Source: Actinomycetes bacterium
GTDB lineage: Bacteria; Actinomycetota; Acidimicrobiia; Acidimicrobiales; RAAP-2
Assembly: GCA_021850345.1 (NCBI GenBank)
Contig: JAJZMN010000065.1
Coordinates: 1 to 20,463 of the forward strand
DNA: 20,463 nt
Direction: 5' to 3'
The notes beneath the pieces are model-generated. The model was not told the DNA's origin and ran no database searches. It worked only from the letters and a program-made list of their open reading frames with translations. Below, piece by piece: positions 13,057 to 20,463 of this stretch. Each line of letters begins with the position of its first letter. Position 1 is the first letter of the stretch. Both the position numbers and the translations under genes were made by a program.

Positions 13057-13752
13057 GGCGCCGGCCGCTGGCCGCGGCCGCCGGGGTCGTCGCCGATTTC
13101 GCTTTGGGCGAGCCCCCGCTGCACCCCCATCCCGTCGCGGCCTTCGGCGCGCTCGTGGCTGCCGTCGAGCGCCCGCTGCACCGAGACACCCGGGTTGCCG
13201 GGACGGCTCACGCCGCGTCAGGTCTCCTCGCCGGTTTGGCCGCTGGCGCCGCCTTTGGCTCGACCACCGTAGCCACCTACCTCGCGGTTGCCGGACGAGC
13301 CCTTGGCCGAGCTGCCCTCGACGTCGAGGACGCGCTCAGCCGAGGTGACCTGTCCGGGGCGAGGCGGTTGCTGCCCGGTCTCGTCGGTCGCGACCCTCAG
13401 GGGCTCGACGAGGGGGAGATCGCCCGCGCGGTCGTCGAGTCCGTCGCCGAGAGCTCCGTCGACGCGCTGGGCGCGCCGGCCGTCCTCAGCCCGCGCCGTG
13501 CTGCGCGCCGTGCGCCACGACGCCCCAGCGCACCTGTCGCCCAACTCCGGGGTCGCCGAGGCGGCCTGCGCGGCAGCGCTCGGGCTGCGCCTCGGTGTGA
13601 CGAACCGCTACGGGGACCAGGTGGAGTCACGCCCGCCGCTCGGCTCGGGACGCCCGCCCGGCGCGACCGACATAGCGAGGTCGGTGAGGCTCTCGCGCGA
13701 TGTCGCCCTTGCCTTGGTGGCGACGCTCACGTTCGGGGGGATCGTCACGTGA
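13053..13752 (+). pseudogene. cobD: Adenosylcobinamide-phosphate synthase CobD/CbiB with internal deletion and frameshift
   Basis: The enzyme attaches aminopropanol (phosphate) to adenosylcobyrate in the membrane. It starts at GTG 13053, overlapping cobS. The N-terminal part is normal through ADFALGEPPLHPHPVAAFG, RRLLPGLVGRDP and VVESVAESSVDALGAPAV, ending at about 13485. From about 13489 another frame carries the family's C-terminal end: HLSPNSGVAEAACAAALGLR, NRYGDQVESRPPLG and TDIARSVRLSRDV, to TGA 13750-13752. The middle block normally found between these (the AVNTLDSMIGYR and ARLDDWANYV region of homologues) is absent, roughly 70 residues. This is more than a base error: a deletion of about 210-230 nt that also changes the frame, or an assembly collapse. 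Both ends keep the 4-nt overlaps with neighbours. cbiB is the alternative name. Confidence 0.87.
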
Positions 13753-14666
13753 AGGCGGCCCTCCCCGCGAGGACGCCCACGGCCGCGGTGCCCTCCGGAG
13801 CACACGGCGGCGACGGCGCTCGGGTCGCTGCGGCGCTCGGTGTCGACCCGAGGGAGGTTCTCGATCTCTCGGCGAGCACGAACCCGTTCGCCCCCGACGT
13901 GGTGGGGCTCGCAGCGCCATACCTCGACGGCTTCCGGCGCTACCCCGACCCCTCGGGCGCGACCACGGCTCTTGGCGAGGCGACGGGCGTCGATGCGGAC
14001 CGCCTGCTGTTTACCAACGGCGGGTCCAAGGCGATCTCGCTGGTGGCGGCCGAGCTCGCCGGCCATGTCGAGGAGCCCGGGTTCCCCCTGCACCCACGCG
14101 GCGGCGGTCCGCGCTGGCGCTCCAACCCGCACAACCCGACCGGCCGGCTTGCCCTGTCACATGAGCGGGCGGGGGTCTGGGATGAGGCCTTCTACCCGTT
14201 GGCGACCGGGTGCTGGACCCGCGGGGACCCCGACGCGGTCGTGGTCGGCTTCCTCACGAAGTTGTGTTCCTGCTCGGGGCTGCGCCTCGGCTACGTCCTC
14301 GCCGCGCCCGAGCTGGTCGCCCGGCTGGCGACGCGCCGGGTGTGCTGGTCGGTCAACTCGCTCGCAGCCGCGCTCGTGCCGGAGCTGCTCGCGACGGACG
14401 ATCTACCCGGGTGGGCTGCCGGGATAGCAGAGCTGCGCGCCAAGCTCGTCGGGGTCCTCGACGCCCACGGGCTGGAGCCGCTGGCATCCGATGCCAACTA
14501 CGTGCTGTGTGCCCGGGCCGGCGGGTTGCGGGAACGGCTCGCTCCCTACGGTGTCGTCGTGCGCGACTGCGCCTCCTTCGGGCTGTCGGGCCACGCCCGC
14601 GTGGCGGTGCCCGGCGAGCTTGGCCTCGCTCGCCTTGCAGACGCGCTGGAGGCGAGCGCTCCGTGA
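13749..14666 (+). CDS. cobC: Threonine-phosphate decarboxylase-like PLP enzyme CobC, 305 aa
   Basis: PLP-dependent class I/II aminotransferase-fold enzyme, expected to make (R)-1-amino-2-propanol phosphate from threonine phosphate for the CobD step. Features: HGGDGARVAAALGV (19-32), LSASTNPFAP, the cofactor motif SNPHNPTG, DEAFYPLATG, the presumed PLP-lysine in FLTKLCSC (Lys171) and GLRLGYV with the carboxylate-binding Arg. The GTG start (13749) and the stop (TGA 14664-14666) form GTGA overlaps with cobD and cobQ. It is shorter than the usual 330-360 aa. The stretch between EEPGFPLHPR and PRWRSNP looks about ten residues short of what I expect, so a small in-frame deletion is possible but not certain. 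It is called CobD in Salmonella nomenclature. Confidence 0.85.
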   Translation: MKAALPARTPTAAVPSGAHGGDGARVAAALGVDPREVLDLSASTNPFAPDVVGLAAPYLDGFRRYPDPSGATTALGEATGVDADRLLFTNGGSKAISLVAAELAGHVEEPGFPLHPRGGGPRWRSNPHNPTGRLALSHERAGVWDEAFYPLATGCWTRGDPDAVVVGFLTKLCSCSGLRLGYVLAAPELVARLATRRVCWSVNSLAAALVPELLATDDLPGWAAGIAELRAKLVGVLDAHGLEPLASDANYVLCARAGGLRERLAPYGVVVRDCASFGLSGHARVAVPGELGLARLADALEASAP

Positions 14667-16162
14667 CTGGGGGGCTCATGGTGTGTGGGACGTCGAGCGA
14701 TGCCGGCAAGAGCTTCGTCGTGACCGGGCTTTGCCGGCTCCTTGCCCGGCGTGGGCTGAAGGTGGCACCGTTCAAAGCGCAGAACATGGCTCTCAACTCC
14801 TACGTGACGCCCTCGGGGCACGAGATCGGCCGGGCTCAGGCGATCCAGGCGATCGCAGCGGGCGTGGAGCCGGAGGTGTCCATGAACCCGATCCTGCTCA
14901 AGCCGACCGATGAGCGATCGAGCCAGGTCGTCCTCAACGGCGAGCCGATCGGGCACCTCGGCGCCGTCGAGTACCACGAGCGCAAGCCCGAGCTCCTGTG
15001 CACGGTCCTTGCAGCCCTTGCCGATCTCCGGAGCCGTTTCGACGTCGTCGTCGCCGAGGGCGCAGGGAGCCCGACCGAGATCAACCTCCTCGACCACGAC
15101 ATCGTCAACCTGCGCTTGGCGGCCGAAGCTGGCCTCCCCGCGCTCGTCGTCGGCGACATCGACCGCGGGGGCGTCTTCGCCGCCCTGTACGGGACGGTCG
15201 CCCTGCTGCCCGACCGCTACAGGCAGCTGGTCCGCGGCTTCGTGATCAACAAGTTCCGGGGTGATCCCGAGCTGCTCGGTGACGGGCTGGCCGAGCTGGA
15301 GCGGCTCTGTGGGGTGCCGACGCTTGGCGTGCTGCCCTACGTGCGCGACGTCGCCCTCGACGCCGAGGACTCGCTGGCGCTGGACGGGTCGCGTCCACGA
15401 CCCTCTGGTGCGGCGGTCGCCGACACCATCGATGTGGTGGCGATCCGCTTCCCTCGGATCGCCAACTTCACCGATCTCGATGCACTCGCCATCGAGCCCG
15501 GTGTCGCGGTGCGCTTCGTCGAGGACGCCGGCGCGCTCGGCGACCCGGACCTCGTGGTGCTGCCGGGCACGAAGGCCACCGTCGCCGATCTCGTCTGGCT
15601 GCGGAGTCGCGGCCTCGACGGAGCGCTCGCCGGCTGTCATCGCGCCGGCACGACCGTCCTCGGGCTGTGCGGCGGCTACCAGATGCTCGGCCGCCGGGTC
15701 CTCGACGAGATCGAGTCCGGGTGCGGGGAGGTCGAGGGCCTGGGCTTGCTCGATGTCGAGACGGTCTTCGACACCCGCAAGATCACCCGCCAGCGGCGGG
15801 GCACAGCGCTCGGCGCCCGGGTCAATGGCTACGAGATCCACCACGGGCGTACCGAACGCGGTCCCGCCAGCTGCGGATGGATCCGACTCGAGGATGCCCT
15901 CGGCGACGAGGACGAAGGTGCGTGCTCGCCGGGCGATGGCTCGGTGCTCGGGACGAGCCTGCACGGGCTGTTCGACGAGGACGCCTTCCGGGTGGCGTTC
16001 CTTTCCGAGGTGGCGCGCCGCCGGGCCAAGTGCTTCGTGAGCGCGGGGGCGTCGTTCGCCGCGGCGCGTTTCGCACAGCTCGATCGCGTGGCGGATCTCC
16101 TCGAAGCCCACCTCGATCTGGCAGCGCTCGACGAGGTGCTCGCAGCCGGAGGGCATCGATGA
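14663..16162 (+). CDS. cobQ: Adenosylcobyric acid synthase, 499 aa
   Basis: Glutamine-dependent ligase that amidates the b, d, e and g side chains of adenosylcobyrinate a,c-diamide. The N-terminal synthetase domain has the P-loop VCGTSSDAGKS (7-17), KAQNMALNSYVT (38-49) and AEGAGSPTEINL (131-142), with GDIDRGGVFA (164-173). The C-terminal amidotransferase domain has LPGTKATVADL (300-310), Cys336 in LGLCGGYQMLG and the NGYEIHHGRT block (388-397). Length is standard and the frame intact. It starts at GTG 14663 (GTGA overlap with cobC); ATG in GGLM is a weaker alternative. The stop overlaps cobN as ATGA. cbiP is the synonym in the cobalt-early pathway. Confidence 0.96.
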   Translation: MTGGLMVCGTSSDAGKSFVVTGLCRLLARRGLKVAPFKAQNMALNSYVTPSGHEIGRAQAIQAIAAGVEPEVSMNPILLKPTDERSSQVVLNGEPIGHLGAVEYHERKPELLCTVLAALADLRSRFDVVVAEGAGSPTEINLLDHDIVNLRLAAEAGLPALVVGDIDRGGVFAALYGTVALLPDRYRQLVRGFVINKFRGDPELLGDGLAELERLCGVPTLGVLPYVRDVALDAEDSLALDGSRPRPSGAAVADTIDVVAIRFPRIANFTDLDALAIEPGVAVRFVEDAGALGDPDLVVLPGTKATVADLVWLRSRGLDGALAGCHRAGTTVLGLCGGYQMLGRRVLDEIESGCGEVEGLGLLDVETVFDTRKITRQRRGTALGARVNGYEIHHGRTERGPASCGWIRLEDALGDEDEGACSPGDGSVLGTSLHGLFDEDAFRVAFLSEVARRRAKCFVSAGASFAAARFAQLDRVADLLEAHLDLAALDEVLAAGGHR

Positions 16163-19100
16163 TCCTGTTCTTGTCCAACGCGGACACCGACATCCTGGCG
16201 GTACGGTCGGTGCTCGAGGGCTTGCCCGAGGGCCTCGGCCCTGTGCGGGCCGCCAATCCGTCGACGCTTCGTGAGCCGCCGCCACTCGCGGGCGTCGAGG
16301 TCGTGCTGGTCCGTCTCCTCGGCGGCCGGCGAGCCTGGGAGCAGCCGTTCGACGAGCTGCGGCGCCGCTGCCTTGCCGCCGACATCGCCTTGCTCGCCTT
16401 CGCGGGTGAAGCGGCACCGGACGCAGAGCTCACCGCCTTGTCGACGGTGCCGGCCGGAACGGTCGCCCAGGCCTTCGAGTATCTGGTCCACGGAGGGCTC
16501 GCGAACGTCGAGGGATTGTTGCGCTTCGTCGCCGACACCGTCTTGATGGGCGGCTTCGGCTTCGAGGCGCCCCAGCCCGTGCCCGCCGTCGGAGCGCTCG
16601 GACACCGCCCCCTCGACCCGGCGCGCCCGACGGTGGGCATCGTCTTCTACCGGGCACACCTGGTGTCGGGAAATACCCAGTTCGTCGAGGACCTGGCCGA
16701 TGCCCTCGAGGACCGGGGCGTCAACGCGCTCCCGGTGTTCTGCTACTCATTGCGTCCGGACCCCGATGGCCGGGTCGAGGCGCTCGAGCTGCTCGCCGGT
16801 GCAGGGGTCGACGCGGTCATCACGACCGTGCTTGCCATGGGGTCCACCGACGGCGACCAGTGGGACGCGTCGGCGCTGGCCGCGCTCGACGTCCCGATCG
16901 TCCAGGCGATGGCCGCCACCACTTCCCGGCTGGACTGGGAGGAGAGCACCGCCGGGCTCGGCCCCATGGATGTGGCGATGGCCGTCGCCATCCCGGAGTT
17001 CGACGGTCGGATCATCTCGGTTCCCTTCTCCTTCAAGGAGGTGGTCGATGACGGCGACGAGCTCGGCACCCCGGTTACCGCTTACCGGAGCGTCCCGGAC
17101 CGGGTCGCCCGGGTGGCAGGGATAGCGGCCCGCTTGGCCCGGCTCTCACGTATTCCGGCTGGGGAGCGCCGGATAGCCGTGGTGCTGTCTGCCTATCCCA
17201 CCAAGGCGAGCCGACTCGGCAACGCCGTCGCACTCGACACCCCGGCCAGCGTCATCGTGCTGCTCCTGGCTCTCGCCGAGGCCGGGTACAACGTCGAGCG
17301 CATCCCCGCCGACGGCGACGCGCTCATGGCCGAGCTCGCCGCTTCATTCACCTACGACCGTGAGTCTCTCGCGGCTGTGGCGCGCACCGCGACCTCCCGC
17401 TGGGCTGGCGATGTCTACGCTGCGTGCTTCGCAGGCCTGCCCCAGTCGCTTCGCAGCGACATGGTGCAGGCCTGGGGCGAGCCGCCGGGCTCGGTAGGCG
17501 TCGAGGACGGGGACCTCGCCTTTCCGGGGCTGGACCTCGGCGGCGTGCTTGTCGCCATCCAGCCGCCGCGGGGCTTCGGCGAGAACCCGGTCGCGGTGTA
17601 CCACTCCCCGGATCTTCCGCCGACGCATCACTACGTCGCCTTCTACCGCTTCCTCGACGAGGTCTGGGGCGCAGATGCCGTGGTCCACGTCGGCAAGCAC
17701 GGGACGCTCGAATGGCTCCCGGGCAAGGGCGTCGGCCTGTCGTCGGCCTGTGGTCCCGACGCCGCGCTCGGAGACCTGCCGCTCGTCTATCCCTTCGTGG
17801 TAAACGACCCCGGCGAGGGCACCCAGGCTAAGCGGCGAGGCCACGCCGTCATCGTCGATCACCTGCTGCCACCGATGACGCGCGCCGACACCTACGACGA
17901 GCTCGCCCGACTCGAGACGCTGCTCGACGAGCACGCACGCGTCGCAGCTCTCGACCCTGACAAGCTCCCGGCCATTCGCGCCCAGGTCTGGGACCTGCTG
18001 GTAGAGGCCGAGATCCACCGTGACCTCGGCCTTGTCGACGTGCCCGCCGGCGACGGGTTCGACGACCTCGTGCTCCACGTGGACGGCTATCTCTGCGAGC
18101 TCAAGGACGCGCAGATCCGCGGCGGGTTGCACGTGCTCGGCCAGCCCCCGGTGGGTGACGCCGAGGTCGACCTTGTGCTGGCGATCACCCGTCTGGCTCA
18201 GAGCGGCGTCCCGTCGCTTCGCGCCGGGCTCGCTCCTGACGCCGGGCGGGTCGAGGTCGACCAGCTCGAAGCCGCCAACCGCCGACGAGTCTGCGAGCTG
18301 CAGGCGGCAGGCTGGCACTACACCGGTGGGGACCCGACCCTTTCCTTTGTGTGCGACCAGCTCGTGCCGGCACTACGTCGAACCCCTGACGAGGTCCGCA
18401 ACGTGTTGGCGGCCCTCGCCGGTCGCCACGTGCCGTCGGGCCCGAGCGGTAGCCCAACCCGGGGCATGGCACACGTGCTGCCCACCGGGCGCAACTTCTA
18501 CTCGGTCGACCCGAAGGCGGTGCCCTCGCCCCTGGCCTGGGAGGTCGGGCGCAAGCTGGCCGAAGCGCTGATCGTGCGCTACCAACAGGAAGAGGGTGGC
18601 ATGCCCAGCTGTGTCGGGCTCGTGGTCTGGGGCACCGCCGCGATGCGCACCATGGGCGACGACGTGGCGCAGGCCCTTGCACTCGTAGGTGTCCGCCCGC
18701 AGTGGCAGGTGGAATCGGGTCGGGTCACCGGCCTCGAGCTGATCAGCGAGGAGGAGCTCGGCCGGCCCCGGGTCGACGTGACGCTTCGCATCTCCGGGTT
18801 CTTCCGCGACGCGTTCCCCCACGTCGTGCACCTGCTCGACGAAGCGTTCAGCCTCGCCGGCTTCGACGACGACCCGCGGATCTTCGGGTCCAAGCCCGGC
18901 GCCTACGGCTCGGGAATCCTCGCGCTGCTCGAGTCGCGTAACTGGCGCTCGGACGGCGACCTCGCGGCGGTGTACGAGGCCTGGAGCGGCTTCACCTACG
19001 GCCGGCGCGCGATGGGCACCCCGGCCGCCGACGCGATGCGCCGCCGCTTCGCGGCCATCGACGTGGCCGTGAAGAACCAGGACAACCGCGAGCACGACAT

Positions 19101-19590
19101 CTTCGACTCCGACGACTACCTGCAGGACCACGGCGGGATGGTGGCCACCATCAGGGCGCTCACCGGCACCCAGCCGAGGGCCTACTTCGGTGACTCGGCC
19201 GACCCGATGCACCCCCGGGTGCGCAGCCTCGCCGAGGAGGCCGCCCGCGTCGTCCGCACGCGGGTGGTCAACCCGAAGTGGATCACCGCCATGCAGCGTC
19301 ACGGCTACAAGGGGGCTTTCGAGATGGCCGCGACCGTCGACTACCTTTTCGGCTACGACGCGACCGCGCGAGTGGCCGAAGACTGGATGTACGAACGCGT
19401 CACGAAGGCCTACGTCGCCGACCCGGCGGTGCGGGAGTTCTTCGCAGCTTCGAACCCCTGGGCGTTACGTTCGATCGCCGAGCGGCTGCTTGAAGCCAAC
19501 CAGCGGGGGCTCTGGGACGCCTCGGGCGAGGCGCTCGGCACCCTGCGTGCAGCGATGCTGGAGGCGGAGGGATGGGAGGAGTCCCGGTGA
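16159..19590 (+). CDS. cobN: Cobaltochelatase large subunit CobN, 1143 aa
   Basis: Large, ATP-dependent chelatase subunit (BchH/ChlH relative) that inserts cobalt into hydrogenobyrinate a,c-diamide in the cobalt-late route, together with an AAA+ motor. Recognisable blocks include [20 protein letters not shown] near residue 175, [14 protein letters not shown] (510-523), [12 protein letters not shown] (774-785), [12 protein letters not shown] and the [20 protein letters not shown] region near the C-terminus, and [20 protein letters not shown]. It starts at ATG 16159 in an ATGA overlap with cobQ, the only ATG among the overlap starts. It is slightly shorter than many CobN proteins (about 1200 or more) but no break is visible. 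The next gene encodes the motor subunit. CobN next to CbiX/CbiD/CbiG is unusual on paper because it gives two cobalt-insertion systems. Confidence 0.95.
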   Translation: MILFLSNADTDILAVRSVLEGLPEGLGPVRAANPSTLREPPPLAGVEVVLVRLLGGRRAWEQPFDELRRRCLAADIALLAFAGEAAPDAELTALSTVPAGTVAQAFEYLVHGGLANVEGLLRFVADTVLMGGFGFEAPQPVPAVGALGHRPLDPARPTVGIVFYRAHLVSGNTQFVEDLADALEDRGVNALPVFCYSLRPDPDGRVEALELLAGAGVDAVITTVLAMGSTDGDQWDASALAALDVPIVQAMAATTSRLDWEESTAGLGPMDVAMAVAIPEFDGRIISVPFSFKEVVDDGDELGTPVTAYRSVPDRVARVAGIAARLARLSRIPAGERRIAVVLSAYPTKASRLGNAVALDTPASVIVLLLALAEAGYNVERIPADGDALMAELAASFTYDRESLAAVARTATSRWAGDVYAACFAGLPQSLRSDMVQAWGEPPGSVGVEDGDLAFPGLDLGGVLVAIQPPRGFGENPVAVYHSPDLPPTHHYVAFYRFLDEVWGADAVVHVGKHGTLEWLPGKGVGLSSACGPDAALGDLPLVYPFVVNDPGEGTQAKRRGHAVIVDHLLPPMTRADTYDELARLETLLDEHARVAALDPDKLPAIRAQVWDLLVEAEIHRDLGLVDVPAGDGFDDLVLHVDGYLCELKDAQIRGGLHVLGQPPVGDAEVDLVLAITRLAQSGVPSLRAGLAPDAGRVEVDQLEAANRRRVCELQAAGWHYTGGDPTLSFVCDQLVPALRRTPDEVRNVLAALAGRHVPSGPSGSPTRGMAHVLPTGRNFYSVDPKAVPSPLAWEVGRKLAEALIVRYQQEEGGMPSCVGLVVWGTAAMRTMGDDVAQALALVGVRPQWQVESGRVTGLELISEEELGRPRVDVTLRISGFFRDAFPHVVHLLDEAFSLAGFDDDPRIFGSKPGAYGSGILALLESRNWRSDGDLAAVYEAWSGFTYGRRAMGTPAADAMRRRFAAIDVAVKNQDNREHDIFDSDDYLQDHGGMVATIRALTGTQPRAYFGDSADPMHPRVRSLAEEAARVVRTRVVNPKWITAMQRHGYKGAFEMAATVDYLFGYDATARVAEDWMYERVTKAYVADPAVREFFAASNPWALRSIAERLLEANQRGLWDASGEALGTLRAAMLEAEGWEESR

Positions 19591-20463
19591 CGGCGATCGG
19601 CGTCATCGCGTTCCCCTTCAGTGCCGTCCTCGGACAGGAGGAGGTCAAGCTCGCACTCCTTCTCAACGCGATCGACCCCCGGATCGGCGGCGTGCTGTTG
19701 CGCGGGGAGAAGGGCAGCGCCAAGTCCACGCTTGCGCGCGGGCTCGCTGCGTTGCTTCCCGGACAGGCACCGTTCGTCGAGCTGCCCGTCGGCGCGACCG
19801 AGGACCGTGTTGTCGGGACGCTCGACCTCGAGGCCGCCTTGACCGAGGGCCGTCGCCGTCTCCACCCAGGCTTGCTCGCAGCCGCCGACGGTGGCGTGCT
19901 CTATGTCGACGAGGTCAACCTCCTGCCCGACCACCTCGTCGACGTCCTGCTGGATGTTGCTGCGAGCGGCGTCAACCGCATCGAGAGCGAGGGCGTGTCG
20001 GAGGCACACCCGGCTCGCTTCGTGCTGATCGGCTCGATGAATCCCGAGGAGGGCGAGCTTCGTCCGCAGCTGCTCGACCGCTTCGGATTGTCGGTAGAGG
20101 TCGCCGCGACTCGCGACCCGACCGAACGCGCCGAGGCCGTCGGTCGGCGGCTCGCCTTTGACGCCGACCCCGAGGGGTTCGTGTCCACCTGGCGGCCGGC
20201 GCAGCTCGACCTCGCCGCTCGCGTTGCCGTCGCCCGGCCGGCACCGATCGGCGACGAGCTCGTCGCGACGGTTGCCCGGTTGTGCTCGCAGGTCGGCGCG
20301 GAAGGGCTGCGGGCCGACCTAGTCATCTGCCGGGCGGCAGCTGCACTTGCGGGCTGGGAGGGACGGGATGTCCCAGGTCTCGAAGACGTGGAGCAGGTGG
20401 CACCGCTCGCCCTCGCACACCGGAGACGTCGTTCCCCCTTCGAGGAGCCGGGCGTCGACCCCG
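19587..20463 (+). CDS. BchI/ChlI-type AAA+ chelatase ATPase, 3' end outside window
   Basis: AAA+ motor of the magnesium/cobalt chelatase family, expected to drive CobN. 292 codons are visible with no stop. Seen: the entry motif [20 protein letters not shown] (9-28), Walker [10 protein letters not shown] (40-48), Walker [13 protein letters not shown] (102-113), a sensor-1-like [20 protein letters not shown] and the lid region after it. The GTG start at 19587 overlaps the cobN stop (GTGA). In many high-GC bacteria such genes continue into a BchD-like region with a C-terminal von Willebrand A domain; that part would lie beyond the window, so I cannot say whether this is a BchI alone or a BchI-BchD fusion. 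Confidence 0.92.
   Translation, partial: MTAIGVIAFPFSAVLGQEEVKLALLLNAIDPRIGGVLLRGEKGSAKSTLARGLAALLPGQAPFVELPVGATEDRVVGTLDLEAALTEGRRRLHPGLLAAADGGVLYVDEVNLLPDHLVDVLLDVAASGVNRIESEGVSEAHPARFVLIGSMNPEEGELRPQLLDRFGLSVEVAATRDPTERAEAVGRRLAFDADPEGFVSTWRPAQLDLAARVAVARPAPIGDELVATVARLCSQVGAEGLRADLVICRAAAALAGWEGRDVPGLEDVEQVAPLALAHRRRRSPFEEPGVDP

Noticed and set aside
12708..14666. A continuous 652-codon frame covering cobD N-terminus and cobC
   Set aside because: cobD N-terminus and cobC happen to share a frame after the cobD deletion, with about 85 nonsense codons between. The true cobD C-terminus is in a different frame and ends in a GTGA overlap with cobC.
14546..16417. Long minus-strand open frame (623 codons) opposite cobQ
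   Set aside because: Antisense shadow of cobQ; it has no recognisable domain and ignores the overlap structure of the operon.
1..20463. tRNA, rRNA or CRISPR array
   Set aside because: No cloverleaf-like segment, rRNA signature or regularly spaced direct repeats were noticed. Non-coding space is limited to three short gaps, two of them occupied by riboswitches.

Overview
This is a very GC-rich, GTG-start-rich bacterial sequence, most like a high-GC actinobacterium. An Acidimicrobiia-type lineage is a guess from general look only. Apart from one transposase-like gene at the left edge, the window is a nearly complete cobalamin (vitamin B12) biosynthesis locus in two divergent blocks, with two cobalamin riboswitches.

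Layout. Positions 1-926 (minus) hold the start of a protein that joins a DUF4338/DruA-like domain to the N-terminal domain of ISAs1-family transposases. It runs off the window. Positions 1094-8898 (minus) are a nine-gene corrin-ring operon, read right to left: cobI, cobM, cbiD, cobL (cbiE-cbiT), a cbiG-cobJ fusion, a small 2x[4Fe-4S] ferredoxin, cobH/cbiC, cbiX and cobA. Its leader (8930-9071) is a cobalamin riboswitch that begins 8 nt after the upstream gene's stop. Positions 9080-10971 (minus) are cobO and cobB. From about 10981 to 11198 lies a divergent regulatory region with a second riboswitch on the plus strand. Positions 11199-20463 (plus) hold cbiZ, cobU, cobS, cobD, cobC, cobQ, cobN and the start of a BchI/ChlI-type AAA+ chelatase ATPase that runs off the right edge.

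How the genes work together. CobA makes precorrin-2. CbiX and CobI/J/M/L/CbiD/CbiG/CobH methylate, contract and rearrange the ring. CobB and CobQ amidate it, and CobO adenosylates it. CobC and CobD supply and attach aminopropanol, while CobU and CobS assemble the nucleotide loop. CbiZ feeds salvaged cobinamide back to cobyrate. The locus combines hallmarks of the cobalt-early ('anaerobic') route (CbiX, CbiD, CbiG) with the cobalt-late chelatase (CobN plus BchI/D-like ATPase). No CobG, CobF, precorrin-6A reductase (CobK/CbiJ) or CobT is present.

All 16 gene junctions inside the blocks are overlaps of 4 nt (13 cases, almost always GTGA) or 8 nt (3 cases). This regularity fixes most start codons. 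It also implies a CTG start for cobB.

The main anomaly is a roughly 1.5-kb stretch (about 12224-13495) where three consecutive genes, cobU, cobS and cobD, are broken. Two need one extra base each, and cobD has lost roughly 70 codons plus its frame. The flanking genes look intact. This is either local sequence or assembly error, or real decay of the late pathway.
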